Positions 1 to 9,517 of a stretch of 64,000 bases of DNA are shown piece by piece. Position numbers and translations under genes: made by a program. This DNA is from Ancylobacter mangrovi (GTDB lineage: Bacteria; Pseudomonadota; Alphaproteobacteria; Rhizobiales; Xanthobacteraceae). The number at the start of each line of letters is the position of its first letter. Positions within the stretch are counted from its first letter, which is position 1. The notes under the pieces are model-generated. The model made no database searches. It saw only the letters and a program-made list of their open reading frames with translations, and was not told the DNA's origin. Location of the stretch: NCBI RefSeq assembly GCF_024752355.1, contig NZ_JANTHZ010000003.1:124001-188000 (forward strand), read 5' to 3'.

Positions 1-593
1 CCGGGCTCGCGCCCGAGATAGCGGGTCGCAACCGGAAACAGGCGGCCGAGGCTCTCGACCACGGGTGCCTTGCCGAGCAGGCCGGCCACGCGCGCGCCGT
101 CCAGCGTCGCCGACATGACGAGGAGGCGCAGATCCTCGCGCAGCGCGCCCTGCGCGTCGAGCGCGAGGGCGAGGCCGAGATCGGCGTCGAGGCTGCGCTC
201 GTGGAACTCGTCGAACAGTACCGCGGCGATGCCCGAAAGCTCGGGATCGTCGAGCACCATGCGGGTGAAGATGCCCTCGGTGATCACCTCGATGCGGGTG
301 GTCCGGCCGACCTTGGAGCCGAAGCGGGCGCGGTAACCGACCGTGGCGCCGGCGCTCTCGCCGAGGGTCGCAGCCATGCGCTCGGCGGCGGTGCGGGCGG
401 CGAGGCGCCGCGGCTCCAGCACCAGGATCTTGCCCCCCGCCACCCACGGCTCGTCGAGCAGCGCCAGCGGCACGCGGGTGGTCTTGCCCGCGCCCGGCGG
501 GGCGACCAGCACAGCGCGCGTGCCGGCCGCGAGGGCGTCCGTCAGCGCCGGCAGGGCATCGTCGATGGGGAGGGTGGTGTCGAAGGCGCGCAT
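1..593 (-). CDS. hrpB: ATP-dependent helicase HrpB, N-terminal part (cut by window edge)
   Basis: Reading on the minus strand from an ATG at 593, the frame stays open to the window edge, so only the first 197 or so residues are present and the C-terminus lies outside. A Walker A motif (APPGAGKTT, about residues 32-40), the LEPRR segment typical of DEAH-type helicases and a DEFHE motif II are visible, followed by the MSATLDG motif III. This order and the early start match HrpB, a DEAH-box RNA helicase-like ATPase of uncertain cellular role in proteobacteria. The downstream aminotransferase ends 70 bases from its start and is on the same strand. Confidence 0.9.
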   Translation of the reverse strand, partial: MRAFDTTLPIDDALPALTDALAAGTRAVLVAPPGAGKTTRVPLALLDEPWVAGGKILVLEPRRLAARTAAERMAATLGESAGATVGYRARFGSKVGRTTRIEVITEGIFTRMVLDDPELSGIAAVLFDEFHERSLDADLGLALALDAQGALREDLRLLVMSATLDGARVAGLLGKAPVVESLGRLFPVATRYLGREP

Positions 594-663
594 GGCGCCT
601 GCAGATAGCAGAATCGGGGGCGGCACCGCGAGGCCCCGCCCCCTCGTCGCGGAGGCGGCGCCC

Positions 664-2013
664 TCACATCACCGCGTCGATGGTCTTGCTCAGCTTGTCG
701 ACGATCTCGCCGATCTGGCTCTCGCTGATGATCAGCGGCGGGCTGACGGCGATGGTGTCGCCGGTGACGCGGAACATGATGCCGTTGTCGTGAAAGCCCA
801 CTTCCATCGCCTTGAAGCCGCGCTTGCCCACGCCCTCGGCGCTCGGTGCCATGTCGAAGGCGGCGACGAGGCCGACCGTGCGGATGTCGAGGATGCCGGG
901 CTTGCCCTTCAGGCTCATCACCGCGTCGGCGAAGATCGGCTCGATGGCGCGGGCGCGCTCGAACAGGCCCTCGTCGCGATAGAGGTCGAGCGTGGCGAGC
1001 GAGGCGGCGCAGGCCAGCGGGTGGCCCGAATAGGTGTAGCCGTGGAACAGCTCGATGACGTGCTCGGGGCCGTTCATGAAGGTGTCGTAGATGTCCTTGC
1101 GCACGATCACGCCGCCCATCGGCACCGTGCCGGAGGTGACGCCCTTGGCGAAGGCGATCATGTCCGGCACCACGCCGTAGCGCTCGGCGGCGAAGGGGAA
1201 GCCGAGGCGGCCGAAGCCGGTGATGACCTCGTCGAAGATCAGCAGGATGCCGTATTTGTCGCAGATCTCGCGCAGGCGCTTGAGATAGCCCTTGGGCGCG
1301 GGAAGTCCGCCGGTGGAGCCGGCCATCGGCTCGACGATGACGGCGGCGATGGTCTGGGCGTCGTGCAGCGCGACGAGCCCCTCCAGCGCCTCGGCCCGCT
1401 CGGCGCCCCATTCCGGCTCGCCCTTGGAGAAGGCCTGCTTCTCGCGGTCATAGGTCGAGGGCAGGTGGTCGACGCCGGGCAGCAGGCTGCCGAAGAAGCG
1501 GCGGTTGGGCGAGATGCCGCCGACCGAGGTGCCGCCGAAGCCGACGCCGTGATAGCCGCGCTCGCGGCCGATGAGGCGGGTGCGCGTCGCCTGCCCCTTG
1601 AGGGCGTGATAGGCGAGGGCGATCTTCAGCGCGGTGTCGTCGGCTTCCGAACCGGAATTGCAGAAGAACACATGATCGAGATCGCCGGGGGCCAGTTCGG
1701 CGATGCGCGAGGCGACGCGGAAGGCGGTCGGGTGGCCGAACTGGAAGGTCGGCGCGAAGTCGAGCTCGGCCGCCTGCTTCTGGATCGCCTGCACGATCGG
1801 GTCGCGGCCGTGGCCGGCATTGGCGCACCACAGGCCCGCCGAGCCGTCGAGGATCGGCCGGCCCTCGGGGGTGAAATAGTGCATGTCCTTGGCGCGCGCG
1901 ACCATGCGCGGGCGGGCCTTGAAGGCGCGGTTCGCGGTGAAACCCATCCAGAAGGCTTCGAGGTCGTTCGGCGTCGTGGTGCTGACGGCATCGAAATCAT
2001 AGGCGACGGACAT
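664..2013 (-). CDS. Class III PLP aminotransferase, omega-amino acid:pyruvate (beta-alanine:pyruvate) type
   Basis: This 449-residue fold-type I aminotransferase matches the family length exactly. Residues seen: FWMGFTANRAF near residue 21, NSGSEADDTALK (119-130), RGYHG (152-156), FDEVITGFGR (260-269, the PLP-contacting Asp is D261) and the Schiff-base lysine K290 in FAKGVTSG. These features follow Pseudomonas beta-alanine:pyruvate transaminase closely, so the likely reaction moves an amino group from an omega-amino acid such as beta-alanine to pyruvate in the cytosol. The true amine donor cannot be read from sequence. It stands alone on the minus strand, with about 280 bases separating its start from the divergent gene at 2292. 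Confidence 0.85.
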   Translation of the reverse strand: MSVAYDFDAVSTTTPNDLEAFWMGFTANRAFKARPRMVARAKDMHYFTPEGRPILDGSAGLWCANAGHGRDPIVQAIQKQAAELDFAPTFQFGHPTAFRVASRIAELAPGDLDHVFFCNSGSEADDTALKIALAYHALKGQATRTRLIGRERGYHGVGFGGTSVGGISPNRRFFGSLLPGVDHLPSTYDREKQAFSKGEPEWGAERAEALEGLVALHDAQTIAAVIVEPMAGSTGGLPAPKGYLKRLREICDKYGILLIFDEVITGFGRLGFPFAAERYGVVPDMIAFAKGVTSGTVPMGGVIVRKDIYDTFMNGPEHVIELFHGYTYSGHPLACAASLATLDLYRDEGLFERARAIEPIFADAVMSLKGKPGILDIRTVGLVAAFDMAPSAEGVGKRGFKAMEVGFHDNGIMFRVTGDTIAVSPPLIISESQIGEIVDKLSKTIDAVM

Positions 2014-2291
2014 GATCGGTCTCCGGGGAAGTGCTCGCTGGACGGGGCCGTGATTTTAGTCATGTACAATGCGTGAGCATCGATACGCTTACGAGAAATT
2101 GTGATGATGTGATCACGATCCCTTCTATGTCATGGGCCGGCCGCGCTTTCCACCTCACGGGCGGCTTGACCTCGAAGGGCGCGAGCGGCCATCAACTCGC
2201 CGCAAGCCGTGCTAGAGTCACCTAGCGTTAGGTTTTTTGACAGGCCGTTCGCGGAAGCGCATTCCGTCGGCCGCCGCGAGAGGACCGCCGA

Positions 2292-4214
2292 GTGCTCGAC
2301 AGCACGAACACCGAACCGTCGGACGACGTGCCGGTTTCGACCGACGCGGCGGCGGATGCCGTGCCGCCCGAGCAGGTTCGGCGTGCCCTCGCCAGCGTGC
2401 TGGACTCCGAGGAGCTGAGCTCCTCGCCGCAGCTCTCCAACATCCTGCGTTTCGTGGTGGAGGCGACGCTGGAAGGGCGCCGCGACGCGATCAAGGGCTA
2501 CACGATCGCGGTCGAGGCGCTGGGGCGCGACGCCTCCTTCGATCCGCAGGCCGACCCGATCGTGCGGGTGGAGGCGACGCGCCTGCGCCGGGCGCTGGAG
2601 CGCTACTATGCCGGCGCCGGCGCCAATGACGAGATCGAGATCGTGGTGCCGCGCGGCAGCTACGTGCCGCAGTTCACGCCGCGCCGGCCGAGCGATGCCG
2701 GGGGCGCGGCCCCCGTGCCCGGCACGGCCGAGCCCGCGTCCCAGCCGGCCGGTCCGGGCGAGGGCGAGCCGGTGGTGCTGGTTCCCGCCGATGCCGGACG
2801 CCGCTGGAGCCTGCGCGGCTTCGTCGCCGGCGCGCTGGTGCTGCTTGTGGCGGTGGTGCTGGCGGGCATCGTGATCGAGACTGTGGAGCCGGTCGCCTGG
2901 CGGGCGCTGGTGTCGAGCATCGCCCTGCGCCCGATCGAGCGTGCCAATCGGCTCGGCATGCCGATGGTGGAGGTGCGCCCGTTCGATTCCACCGGCGGCG
3001 CGCCGCTGCCGCCGAGCGAGATCACCCGCAGCGCCGGGGTCGTCACCAGCGGCGAGTTCACCGCGCGGGCGATCGAGGTGCGGGTGCGCGATGCGCTGGC
3101 GCGCTTCGACATGCTCGACGTGCTCGCGAGCCCCGAGGTCCACCCGGTGGTGAGCTGCGGCAGCGCGGGCGTTTCGCCCTATTCGGCCTTCGCGCTCGGC
3201 GGGCTGGTGGAGAATCACGAGGACGGCAGCATGTCGGTGCTGCTGCGGCTCTCGGACCTGTGTGACGGGACCATCGTGTGGTCGCGCGAGTTCGACAGCC
3301 TGAAGCCGGGTGGGGACCCTTCCGCGACCGAGGTGGCGCTGGTGCGCGACATCATGGCCGCCATCGCCGAGCCCTATGGCGTGATCCAGGCCCGGGCGCG
3401 GGCGCGGGTCACCGCCTCCGGCGGGCCGGACAAGGCGGGCCCGTATGGCTGCGTGCTCGACGCCTATTCCTACTGGCGCAGCTATCTGCCGGCCGAGCAT
3501 CGCCGGGCGCGGCAGTGCCTCGAGCGCTCCGTCGCCGCCGACAGCACCTTCGCGCTGGGCTACGCGCTGCTGGCCGAGCTCGACCTCGACGAGATCCGTA
3601 CCGGGGTTGAGCCGCGCTCCGACCAGCCGGTGCTGGACCGCGCGCTGGCCGCCGCCGAGCAGGCGGTCGAGCTGGAGCCGACCAGCGCCTTCGCCCAGCG
3701 CGTGCTGATGGACGTGCACTTCTTCCGCGGCGAGCGCTCGGCGGCGATCGCCTCCGGCCAGACCTCGCTGGCGCTCAACCCCTACGACATGGACGTGCTG
3801 GCGGATTTCGCCGGGCGGCTGATCGCGTTCGGCGAGGTCGAGCGCGGCGAGAAGATGCTCGCCAGCGCGACCCAGGCCGCGCCGGGCATGCCGCCCTGGG
3901 TCGACTTCTACCGGGTGATCGCGGCCTATCTGCGCGGCGACGCGCCGGGCGCGGCCTCCGCCGCCGACCAGCTCATGGGCGACGGCTACGCGCCCGGCCT
4001 GCTGGCGCGGGCGCTGGCCAGCAACATGGCGGGCGAGCGCGAGGCGGCGCAGTCGGACCTGCGCAAGCTGGTGGAGATCGCGCCCGCCTGGCGCACCGAG
4101 CCCAAGCTGATGATCGAGCGCTTCTTCCCCGATCCGTCGGTGGCGCTCCGGGTGGCGAACGACCTCGCCGACGCCGGCCTGCCGATCCCCAAATCCTCCG
4201 CCGCGGCGGACTGA
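2292..4214 (+). CDS. Membrane-anchored TPR-like protein with N-terminal regulator-like domain
   Basis: The protein has 640 residues and starts at a GTG preceded by AGAGGA. Residues 26-128 form a conserved alpha/beta domain (SPQLSNILRFVVE, IKGYTIAVEALGR, DPIVRVEATRLRRAL, VPRGSYVPQF) that I know from bacterial proteins often labelled adenylate-cyclase-like or TPR regulators; it resembles a DNA-binding module but its function is unproven. A Pro/Ala-rich linker and one membrane helix (about 176-196) follow. The remainder has a beta-rich region resembling periplasmic regulator domains, then helical TPR-like repeats from about residue 390. An inverted repeat ACCTA-N4-TAGGT (2220-2233) and a TTGACA (2237-2242) lie upstream. 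No cyclase catalytic domain is present. The specific function is unknown. Confidence 0.75.
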   Translation: MLDSTNTEPSDDVPVSTDAAADAVPPEQVRRALASVLDSEELSSSPQLSNILRFVVEATLEGRRDAIKGYTIAVEALGRDASFDPQADPIVRVEATRLRRALERYYAGAGANDEIEIVVPRGSYVPQFTPRRPSDAGGAAPVPGTAEPASQPAGPGEGEPVVLVPADAGRRWSLRGFVAGALVLLVAVVLAGIVIETVEPVAWRALVSSIALRPIERANRLGMPMVEVRPFDSTGGAPLPPSEITRSAGVVTSGEFTARAIEVRVRDALARFDMLDVLASPEVHPVVSCGSAGVSPYSAFALGGLVENHEDGSMSVLLRLSDLCDGTIVWSREFDSLKPGGDPSATEVALVRDIMAAIAEPYGVIQARARARVTASGGPDKAGPYGCVLDAYSYWRSYLPAEHRRARQCLERSVAADSTFALGYALLAELDLDEIRTGVEPRSDQPVLDRALAAAEQAVELEPTSAFAQRVLMDVHFFRGERSAAIASGQTSLALNPYDMDVLADFAGRLIAFGEVERGEKMLASATQAAPGMPPWVDFYRVIAAYLRGDAPGAASAADQLMGDGYAPGLLARALASNMAGEREAAQSDLRKLVEIAPAWRTEPKLMIERFFPDPSVALRVANDLADAGLPIPKSSAAAD

Positions 4215-4271
4215 GCCCACCGGCCCGCGCCTTCCGCTCTCCACCCTTCCGCACGCGTCATCGGATCACCC

Positions 4272-5390
4272 ATGTCGGACCGCTTCGATCTTGCCATCGT
4301 CGGCGCGGGCGTCGTCGGCCTCGGCCACGCGCTGGCGGCGCTCCGGCGCGGGCTGCGCGTGGTGGTGGTCGACCGCGACGCGCGCGCCAACGGCGCCTCG
4401 GTGCGCAATTTCGGCTTCGTCACCGTGACCGGCCAGCAGCGCGGCGAGTGCTGGCGCCGGGCCATGCGCACGCGCGACATCTGGGCCGAGGTGGCGCCCA
4501 AGGCCGGCATCGACATCGTCCATCGCGGGCTGCTCGTCGCGGTGCGCCGGTCGGAGGCGCTGCCGGTGCTCGACGCCTTCCTCGCGAGCGAGATGGGGGA
4601 GGGCTGCGCGCGCCTCTCACCCGTTGAGGTCCGCGCCCGCCTGCCGGCGCTGGAGGGTAGCGTGACGGGCGGGATGTGGAGCCCGCGCGACCTGCGGGTC
4701 GAATCGCGTGAGGCGATCCCGAAGCTCGCCGCCTGGCTGGAGAGCGAGGGCGTCGTCTTCCGCCGCGAGACCGCGGTGACCGGGATCGAGCCGGGGCGGA
4801 TCGACACTTCGGGCGGGCCGGTGCACGCCGCGCGCCTCGTGGTGGCGCCGGGCGACGACTTCCACAGCCTGCTCGGCGAACGCTTCAAGCCCTACGGCCT
4901 CACCCGCTGCAAGCTGCACATGCTGCGGGTCGCGGACCCGCGGCTGGGGCGGCTGCCCGGCGCGGTGATGACCGATCTCTCGCTGGCGCGCTATCTCGGC
5001 TATGCCGAGTTCCCCGAGGCCGAGCCGCTGAAGCGGCGGCTCGCGGCCGAGCAGGGCGAGCACCTCGCCAACGGCGTGCACCTGATCGTGGTGCAGTCGG
5101 CCGACGGCTCGCTCGTCATCGGCGACAGCCATCACTATGCGCCGACGCCCGACCCGTTCGCGTCGGCCCGTGTCGACGAGCTGATCCTCGACGAATATGC
5201 GGCGCTGTTCGGGGCCGGGCCGGAGCGGGTGGTGGAGCGCTGGACCGGCACCTATGCCTCCGCGCCGGACCGGCTCGCCTTCATCGACCGGCCCGACCCG
5301 GCGATCCGCCTCGTCGTGGTGACGAGCGGCACCGGCGCCTCGACCGGCTTCGCCATCGCCGAGGAGGCGGTGGCCGAATTGTTCGACTGA
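4272..5390 (+). CDS. FAD-dependent amine/amino-acid oxidase, TIGR03364-like
   Basis: This 372-residue DAO-fold protein begins with the Rossmann FAD motif [10 protein letters not shown] at residues 11-20, followed by the acidic end of beta-2 (VVVDRD), [10 protein letters not shown], and the C-terminal GTYAS and [12 protein letters not shown] segments that close over FAD. The SVRNFG motif and length resemble the TIGR03364 group of FAD oxidoreductases. In other genomes many members sit beside phosphonate (2-aminoethylphosphonate) genes and act on substituted amines, but no phosphonate genes are in this window. The substrate is therefore unknown. It lies 57 bases after the TPR gene on the same strand and could be co-transcribed. 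Confidence 0.7.
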   Translation: MSDRFDLAIVGAGVVGLGHALAALRRGLRVVVVDRDARANGASVRNFGFVTVTGQQRGECWRRAMRTRDIWAEVAPKAGIDIVHRGLLVAVRRSEALPVLDAFLASEMGEGCARLSPVEVRARLPALEGSVTGGMWSPRDLRVESREAIPKLAAWLESEGVVFRRETAVTGIEPGRIDTSGGPVHAARLVVAPGDDFHSLLGERFKPYGLTRCKLHMLRVADPRLGRLPGAVMTDLSLARYLGYAEFPEAEPLKRRLAAEQGEHLANGVHLIVVQSADGSLVIGDSHHYAPTPDPFASARVDELILDEYAALFGAGPERVVERWTGTYASAPDRLAFIDRPDPAIRLVVVTSGTGASTGFAIAEEAVAELFD

Positions 5391-5506
5391 CGGCGGCCGG
5401 TTCGACGGGCTCGCGAGACGGGCGGTGGTTGCTGGTTGGCCAGCCATCAACTAAACCCGCGCCGACCGAGACTTTCCCACGAACGCCCGCAGGAACGACG
5501 CCCATC

Positions 5507-7141
5507 ATGGCCAAGGACAAGACCAGCCGACTGAAGGCCCGCACGCCGCGCGGCTTCGCCGATCGCGGCCCGGCCGAGCTCGCCGGCACGCGGTCCATGC
5601 TGGAGACCATCCGCAAGGTCTACGAGCTCTACGGCTTCGAGGCGCTGGAGACGCCGTTCGTCGAGTACACCGACGCGCTCGGCAAGTTCCTGCCCGACCA
5701 GGACCGGCCGAACGAGGGTGTGTTCTCGTTCCAGGACGACGACGAGCAGTGGCTGTCGCTGCGCTACGACCTGACCGCCCCGCTCGCCCGCCATGTGGCG
5801 GAGAATTTCGACCGGCTGGCCAAGCCGTTCCGCTCCTACCGGGCGGGCTGGGTGTTCCGCAACGAGAAGCCGGGCCCGGGCCGTTTCCGCCAGTTCATGC
5901 AGTTCGACGCCGACACGGTGGGCGCGCCGACCGTCGCGGCGGATGCCGAGATCTGCATGATGGCGGCGGACACGCTGGAGGCGCTGGGCATCAAGCGCGG
6001 CGACTATGTGATCAAGGTCAACAACCGCAAGGTGCTCGACGGCGTGCTGGAGGCCATCGGCCTCGGCGGCCAGGAGAATGCCGGGCGCCGGCTGACGGTG
6101 CTGCGGGCGATCGACAAGTTCGACAAGGTCGGCATCGAGGGCGTGCGCGACCTGCTCGGCGAAGGCCGGTGGGAGAACCCGGAAGCCAAGAGCGGCGACT
6201 TCACCAAGGGCGCGGGGCTGGATGCGGAAAATATCGATACCGTCATTAGCTTCGTTGCCCTGCAATCTGGCGAGTTCACACCCCTCGAAGATGTGACAGG
6301 ACGCACTGCCGAGGCTGGCGCTGCAGGCTATGAGATCGCGACATATCGAACCGAGCAGGGCGATGCATCGCATTTCGTCGAGAGCAACAAGGGCATCATC
6401 GACGGCTTGGTGAATTCTTTCGGCAACTACACGACGTCTCGACAGGGTATCGAAGAACTGGGAGAAATCGCTCAGCTTGTGGAAGCAGCGGGTTATGGGC
6501 GCGAGCGCATCCGCATCGACCCCTCCGTCGTGCGTGGGCTCGAATACTACACCGGCCCGGTCTTCGAGGCCGAGCTGACCTTCCAGGTCGCGGACGAGAA
6601 GGGCCGCCCTGTGCGGTTCGGTTCGGTGGGCGGGGGCGGGCGCTATGACGGGCTGGTCGGGCGGTTCCGCTCGGAACCCGTGCCGGCGACCGGCTTTTCC
6701 ATCGGCGTCTCGCGCCTTGCCTCGGCCCTGTCCTACCTGAAGGGCGCAGAGGCCGCGCCCGACTACGGCCCGGTCGTCGTGGTGGTGATGGACCGCGACG
6801 AGGTCGCGCACTACATGGGCCTCGTCGCCAGGCTCCGGCAGGCCGGCATCCGGGCCGAGATGTATCTCGGCAACCCGAAGAACCTCGGCAACCAGTTCAA
6901 ATATGCCGACCGGCGCAACAGCCCCTGCGTCGTCATCCAGGGCTCGGACGAGCGCGCCGCGGGACAGGTGCAGATCAAGGACCTGATCGAGGGCGCCAAG
7001 GCCGCCGCCGCCATCACCGACAACGCCGAATGGCGCGAGAGCCGGCCGGCGCAGTTCGCCTGCGCCGAGGACGAGCTGGTCGCGAAGGTGATCGAGGTGC
7101 TGGACCATCACGGCGTCCCGCACGGCGCGGCGCTGGGCTGA
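5507..7141 (+). CDS. hisS: Histidine--tRNA ligase (alphaproteobacterial type)
   Basis: This class II synthetase charges tRNA-His in the cytosol. The ATG at 5507 is chosen because AGGA lies about 10 bases upstream and the family N-terminus ([10 protein letters not shown]) follows; a 26-codon in-frame extension upstream is not protein-like. Motifs visible: [24 protein letters not shown], motif 2 around [20 protein letters not shown], the histidine loop [12 protein letters not shown] and a C-terminal anticodon domain. At 544 residues it is longer than the usual 420-500. The extra length is in the insertion region (about residues 240-330), where base composition falls sharply (see 6226-6500). It heads hisS-hisZ-hisG, a common alphaproteobacterial order. 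Confidence 0.95.
   Translation: MAKDKTSRLKARTPRGFADRGPAELAGTRSMLETIRKVYELYGFEALETPFVEYTDALGKFLPDQDRPNEGVFSFQDDDEQWLSLRYDLTAPLARHVAENFDRLAKPFRSYRAGWVFRNEKPGPGRFRQFMQFDADTVGAPTVAADAEICMMAADTLEALGIKRGDYVIKVNNRKVLDGVLEAIGLGGQENAGRRLTVLRAIDKFDKVGIEGVRDLLGEGRWENPEAKSGDFTKGAGLDAENIDTVISFVALQSGEFTPLEDVTGRTAEAGAAGYEIATYRTEQGDASHFVESNKGIIDGLVNSFGNYTTSRQGIEELGEIAQLVEAAGYGRERIRIDPSVVRGLEYYTGPVFEAELTFQVADEKGRPVRFGSVGGGGRYDGLVGRFRSEPVPATGFSIGVSRLASALSYLKGAEAAPDYGPVVVVVMDRDEVAHYMGLVARLRQAGIRAEMYLGNPKNLGNQFKYADRRNSPCVVIQGSDERAAGQVQIKDLIEGAKAAAAITDNAEWRESRPAQFACAEDELVAKVIEVLDHHGVPHGAALG
6226..6500 (+). other. Low-G+C segment inside hisS
   Basis: By hand count 6241-6480 is about 55% G+C, whereas 6121-6180 just before it is about 72%. 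Codon choice also changes (ATT, GTT, TCT, ACA, CGA and AAA-type codons appear). The reading frame is unbroken and the segment encodes about 90 residues of the HisRS insertion domain, between the [10 protein letters not shown] element and the histidine loop RGLEYYTG. The segment adds length relative to most relatives I remember. It looks like an intragenic recombination patch or a recently acquired insertion. Confidence 0.6.
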
Positions 7142-7346
7142 GGCCGCCGCGCGGGGCCGATCGCTACGCAGGCACTGCCGGACGGCCGTGCGCATGGACC
7201 CCGCCGCCCCCCTTTGCTAGAAGCGCGCTGCCCGACGGACATACCGCGCCGTCAGGCCCGAAGATCCGTCAGGCCGGGAACGCCCCCGGCGCCGCGTTCG
7301 AGACCCACGTCCGAGATCCACGACCCACGAGCCGAGACCCCGTTCC

Positions 7347-8465
7347 ATGCTCTCCGCGACGAACCACGCCGAGGAACTGCTCGCGCTCTATGCGCGGGCC
7401 GGCTTCGCGCGCGTCGAGCCGCCGGTGCTGCAGCCCGCCGATGCCTTCCTCGACCTGTCCGGCGAGGAGATGCGGCGCACCATGTTCATCACCACCGACC
7501 CGGACGGGCGCGAACTGTGCCTCAGGCCGGACCTGACGCTGCCGGTGTGCCGGCAATACATCGCCGACGGCGCCGCCCAGCCGCGCGACTTCGCCTATCT
7601 CGGCCCGGTGTTCCGCTCCGACGTCGCCAATGGCGAGCTGCTGCAGGCGGGCGTCGAATCCTTCGGCCGCGCCGACCGCGAGGCGGCGGATGCCGAATTG
7701 CTGGCGCTGGGGCTGGAGACGGCGGCGCTGTGGGGGGTGATCGACCCCACCATCCGGCTCGGCGATGCCGGGCTGTTCGCCACCCTGCTCGACGCGCTGC
7801 ATCTGCCGCCGGGCTGGCGGCGGCGCCTGATCAAGGATTTCGCGCGCTCGGGCGATCTCGGTGCCGACCTCGCCGCGCTCAAGGCGCGACCGGGCGGCAG
7901 CGGCGCGGGCGCCTATGCCGGCGTGCTCTCCGCCTTCGCCGGCTCCGACCCGGCGGCGGCGCACGCGCTGGTGACGGACCTGCTCTCCATCGCCGGCATC
8001 TCGACCGTGGGCGGGCGCACCGTGCCGGAGATCGCCGAGCGCTTCCTCGAGCAGGCGGCGCCGGGCGACGCGGAAGGGCTGGCGCCGGAGAAGGTGGCCG
8101 TGATCGAGCGCTACCTCTCGATCGCCGGCGACCCGGACACGGCGGCGCGGGCGCTGCGCGCGCTTGCCGACGAGGCGGGGCTCGACCTCGCTTCGGCGCT
8201 CGATTCGTTCGAGAGCCGCACCAACTTCATCGCCGCGCAGGGCGTGGCGCCGGAGCGATTGCGCTTCGCCGCCGCCTTCGGCCGGCCGCTCGACTACTAT
8301 TCCGGCATGGTGTTCGAACTGCACGAGAACGGCGAAGGCGCGCCGCTGGTGGCGGGCGGGCGCTATGACGGGCTGCTCGCCCGGCTCGGCGCGCCGGACC
8401 CGGTGCCGGCGGTGGGTTTCGCGGTCTGGCTCGGCCGGCTCGACGCCGCCGAAGCACGCATATGA
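7347..8465 (+). CDS. hisZ: ATP phosphoribosyltransferase regulatory subunit HisZ
   Basis: This 372-residue HisRS paralog has the class II core ([16 protein letters not shown] at about residues 56-71, [20 protein letters not shown]) but no aminoacylation function is expected. HisZ pairs with HisG to form the ATP phosphoribosyltransferase that starts histidine synthesis and carries the histidine feedback site. The histidine-loop remnant is [13 protein letters not shown], followed by GGRYDGL. The ATG at 7347 follows a weak GAGA site. It lies 205 bases after hisS and ends 10 bases before hisG, so hisZ-hisG are surely co-transcribed. Confidence 0.92.
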   Translation: MLSATNHAEELLALYARAGFARVEPPVLQPADAFLDLSGEEMRRTMFITTDPDGRELCLRPDLTLPVCRQYIADGAAQPRDFAYLGPVFRSDVANGELLQAGVESFGRADREAADAELLALGLETAALWGVIDPTIRLGDAGLFATLLDALHLPPGWRRRLIKDFARSGDLGADLAALKARPGGSGAGAYAGVLSAFAGSDPAAAHALVTDLLSIAGISTVGGRTVPEIAERFLEQAAPGDAEGLAPEKVAVIERYLSIAGDPDTAARALRALADEAGLDLASALDSFESRTNFIAAQGVAPERLRFAAAFGRPLDYYSGMVFELHENGEGAPLVAGGRYDGLLARLGAPDPVPAVGFAVWLGRLDAAEARI

Positions 8466-8475
8466 GGGGGCGGAG

Positions 8476-9474
8476 ATGAGCGCACAGGCATCATCGCTCG
8501 TCGTCGCCGTGCCCTCCAAGGGCCGGCTGCAGGAGAATGCGAGTGCGTTCTTCGCGCGGGCGGGAATGAACCTCACCCAGTCGCGCGGGGCGCGGGACTA
8601 TCGCGGCACGCTGTCGGGCGTGGAAGGCGTGGAGGTGGCGTATCTCTCCGCCTCCGAGATCGCCAGCCAGCTCGCCTCGGGCGCGGTACATCTCGGCGTC
8701 ACCGGCGAGGACCTGGTGCGCGAGACCATCGCCGACGCCGACGCCAAGGTGCTGCTGGTGGAAGGGCTCGGCTTCGGCTTCGCCAATGTCGTGGTCGCGG
8801 TGCCGCAGGCCTGGATCGACGTGCGCACCATGCGCGACCTCGACGACGTGGCGACCCATTTCCACGCCAGCCGCGGGCGGCGGGTGCGGGTGGCGACCAA
8901 GTACCTCAACCTGACGCGCGCCTTCTTCGCCCGCCACGGCATCGTCGACTACCGCATCGTCGAGAGTCTCGGCGCCACCGAGGGCACGCCGGCGGCGGGG
9001 ACGGCGGAGCTGATCGTCGACATCACCACCACCGGCTCGACGCTGGCGGCCAATGCGCTGAAGGTGATTGAGGACGGGGTGATGCTGCGCTCGGAGGCGA
9101 ACCTCGTCGCCTCGCTCCACGCCGACTGGAGCCCGGCGGCGCGTGCGGCGGCGCGGGCGCTGCTCGACCGGGTGACGGCAGCCAAGCGCGCGGCCACCAT
9201 GCGCGAGGTGAAGACGCGCTTTTCCGCCTGTGACAGCGCGATCGTGCAGGAGGCGGTGCGCCGCTTCGGGGCGGTGGCGCCGTTCGGGGCGCCGACCTCG
9301 TCGGGGATGGTGACGCTGCACTGCCCGCCCGACACGCTGCACGCGCTCGCCGTGTTCCTGCGCGAGAAGGGGGCGGCGACGGTCTCGGTCGGCCCGCTCG
9401 ACTATGTGTTCGCGGCCGAGAACCCGCTCTACGAGAAGCTGGAAGCGCGGATCGGCTTCGCCCCGGCCGACTGA
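8476..9474 (+). CDS. hisG: ATP phosphoribosyltransferase HisG, with C-terminal extension
   Basis: HisG condenses ATP with PRPP, the first step of histidine synthesis. The ATG at 8476 follows GGCGGAG. Visible motifs are AVPSKGRL (residues 11-18), [28 protein letters not shown] (PRPP loop) and a C-terminal domain (about 255-332) with [17 protein letters not shown] and VGPLDYVF. At 332 residues it is much longer than the roughly 210-230-residue short HisG forms that depend on HisZ, and the C-terminal part resembles the regulatory domain of long HisG. Having both HisZ and a long HisG is unusual in general, although I recall Bradyrhizobium-type relatives with the same arrangement. Confidence 0.95.
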   Translation: MSAQASSLVVAVPSKGRLQENASAFFARAGMNLTQSRGARDYRGTLSGVEGVEVAYLSASEIASQLASGAVHLGVTGEDLVRETIADADAKVLLVEGLGFGFANVVVAVPQAWIDVRTMRDLDDVATHFHASRGRRVRVATKYLNLTRAFFARHGIVDYRIVESLGATEGTPAAGTAELIVDITTTGSTLAANALKVIEDGVMLRSEANLVASLHADWSPAARAAARALLDRVTAAKRAATMREVKTRFSACDSAIVQEAVRRFGAVAPFGAPTSSGMVTLHCPPDTLHALAVFLREKGAATVSVGPLDYVFAAENPLYEKLEARIGFAPAD

Positions 9475-9517
9475 GGCCGGTCCGCCGGTTCAGGCGCGGC
9501 AGGTTACGCGCAGTGGT

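Noticed and set aside
343-2076. Plus-strand frame of 577 codons
   Set aside because: Antisense to hrpB and the aminotransferase; no protein features.
2109-2116. GTGATCAC palindrome near the aminotransferase promoter
   Set aside because: Only 8 bases and not extended; expected by chance at this scale.
5429-5506. Upstream extension of hisS by 26 codons
   Set aside because: The family N-terminus and ribosome site fit ATG 5507; the extension is not conserved-looking.
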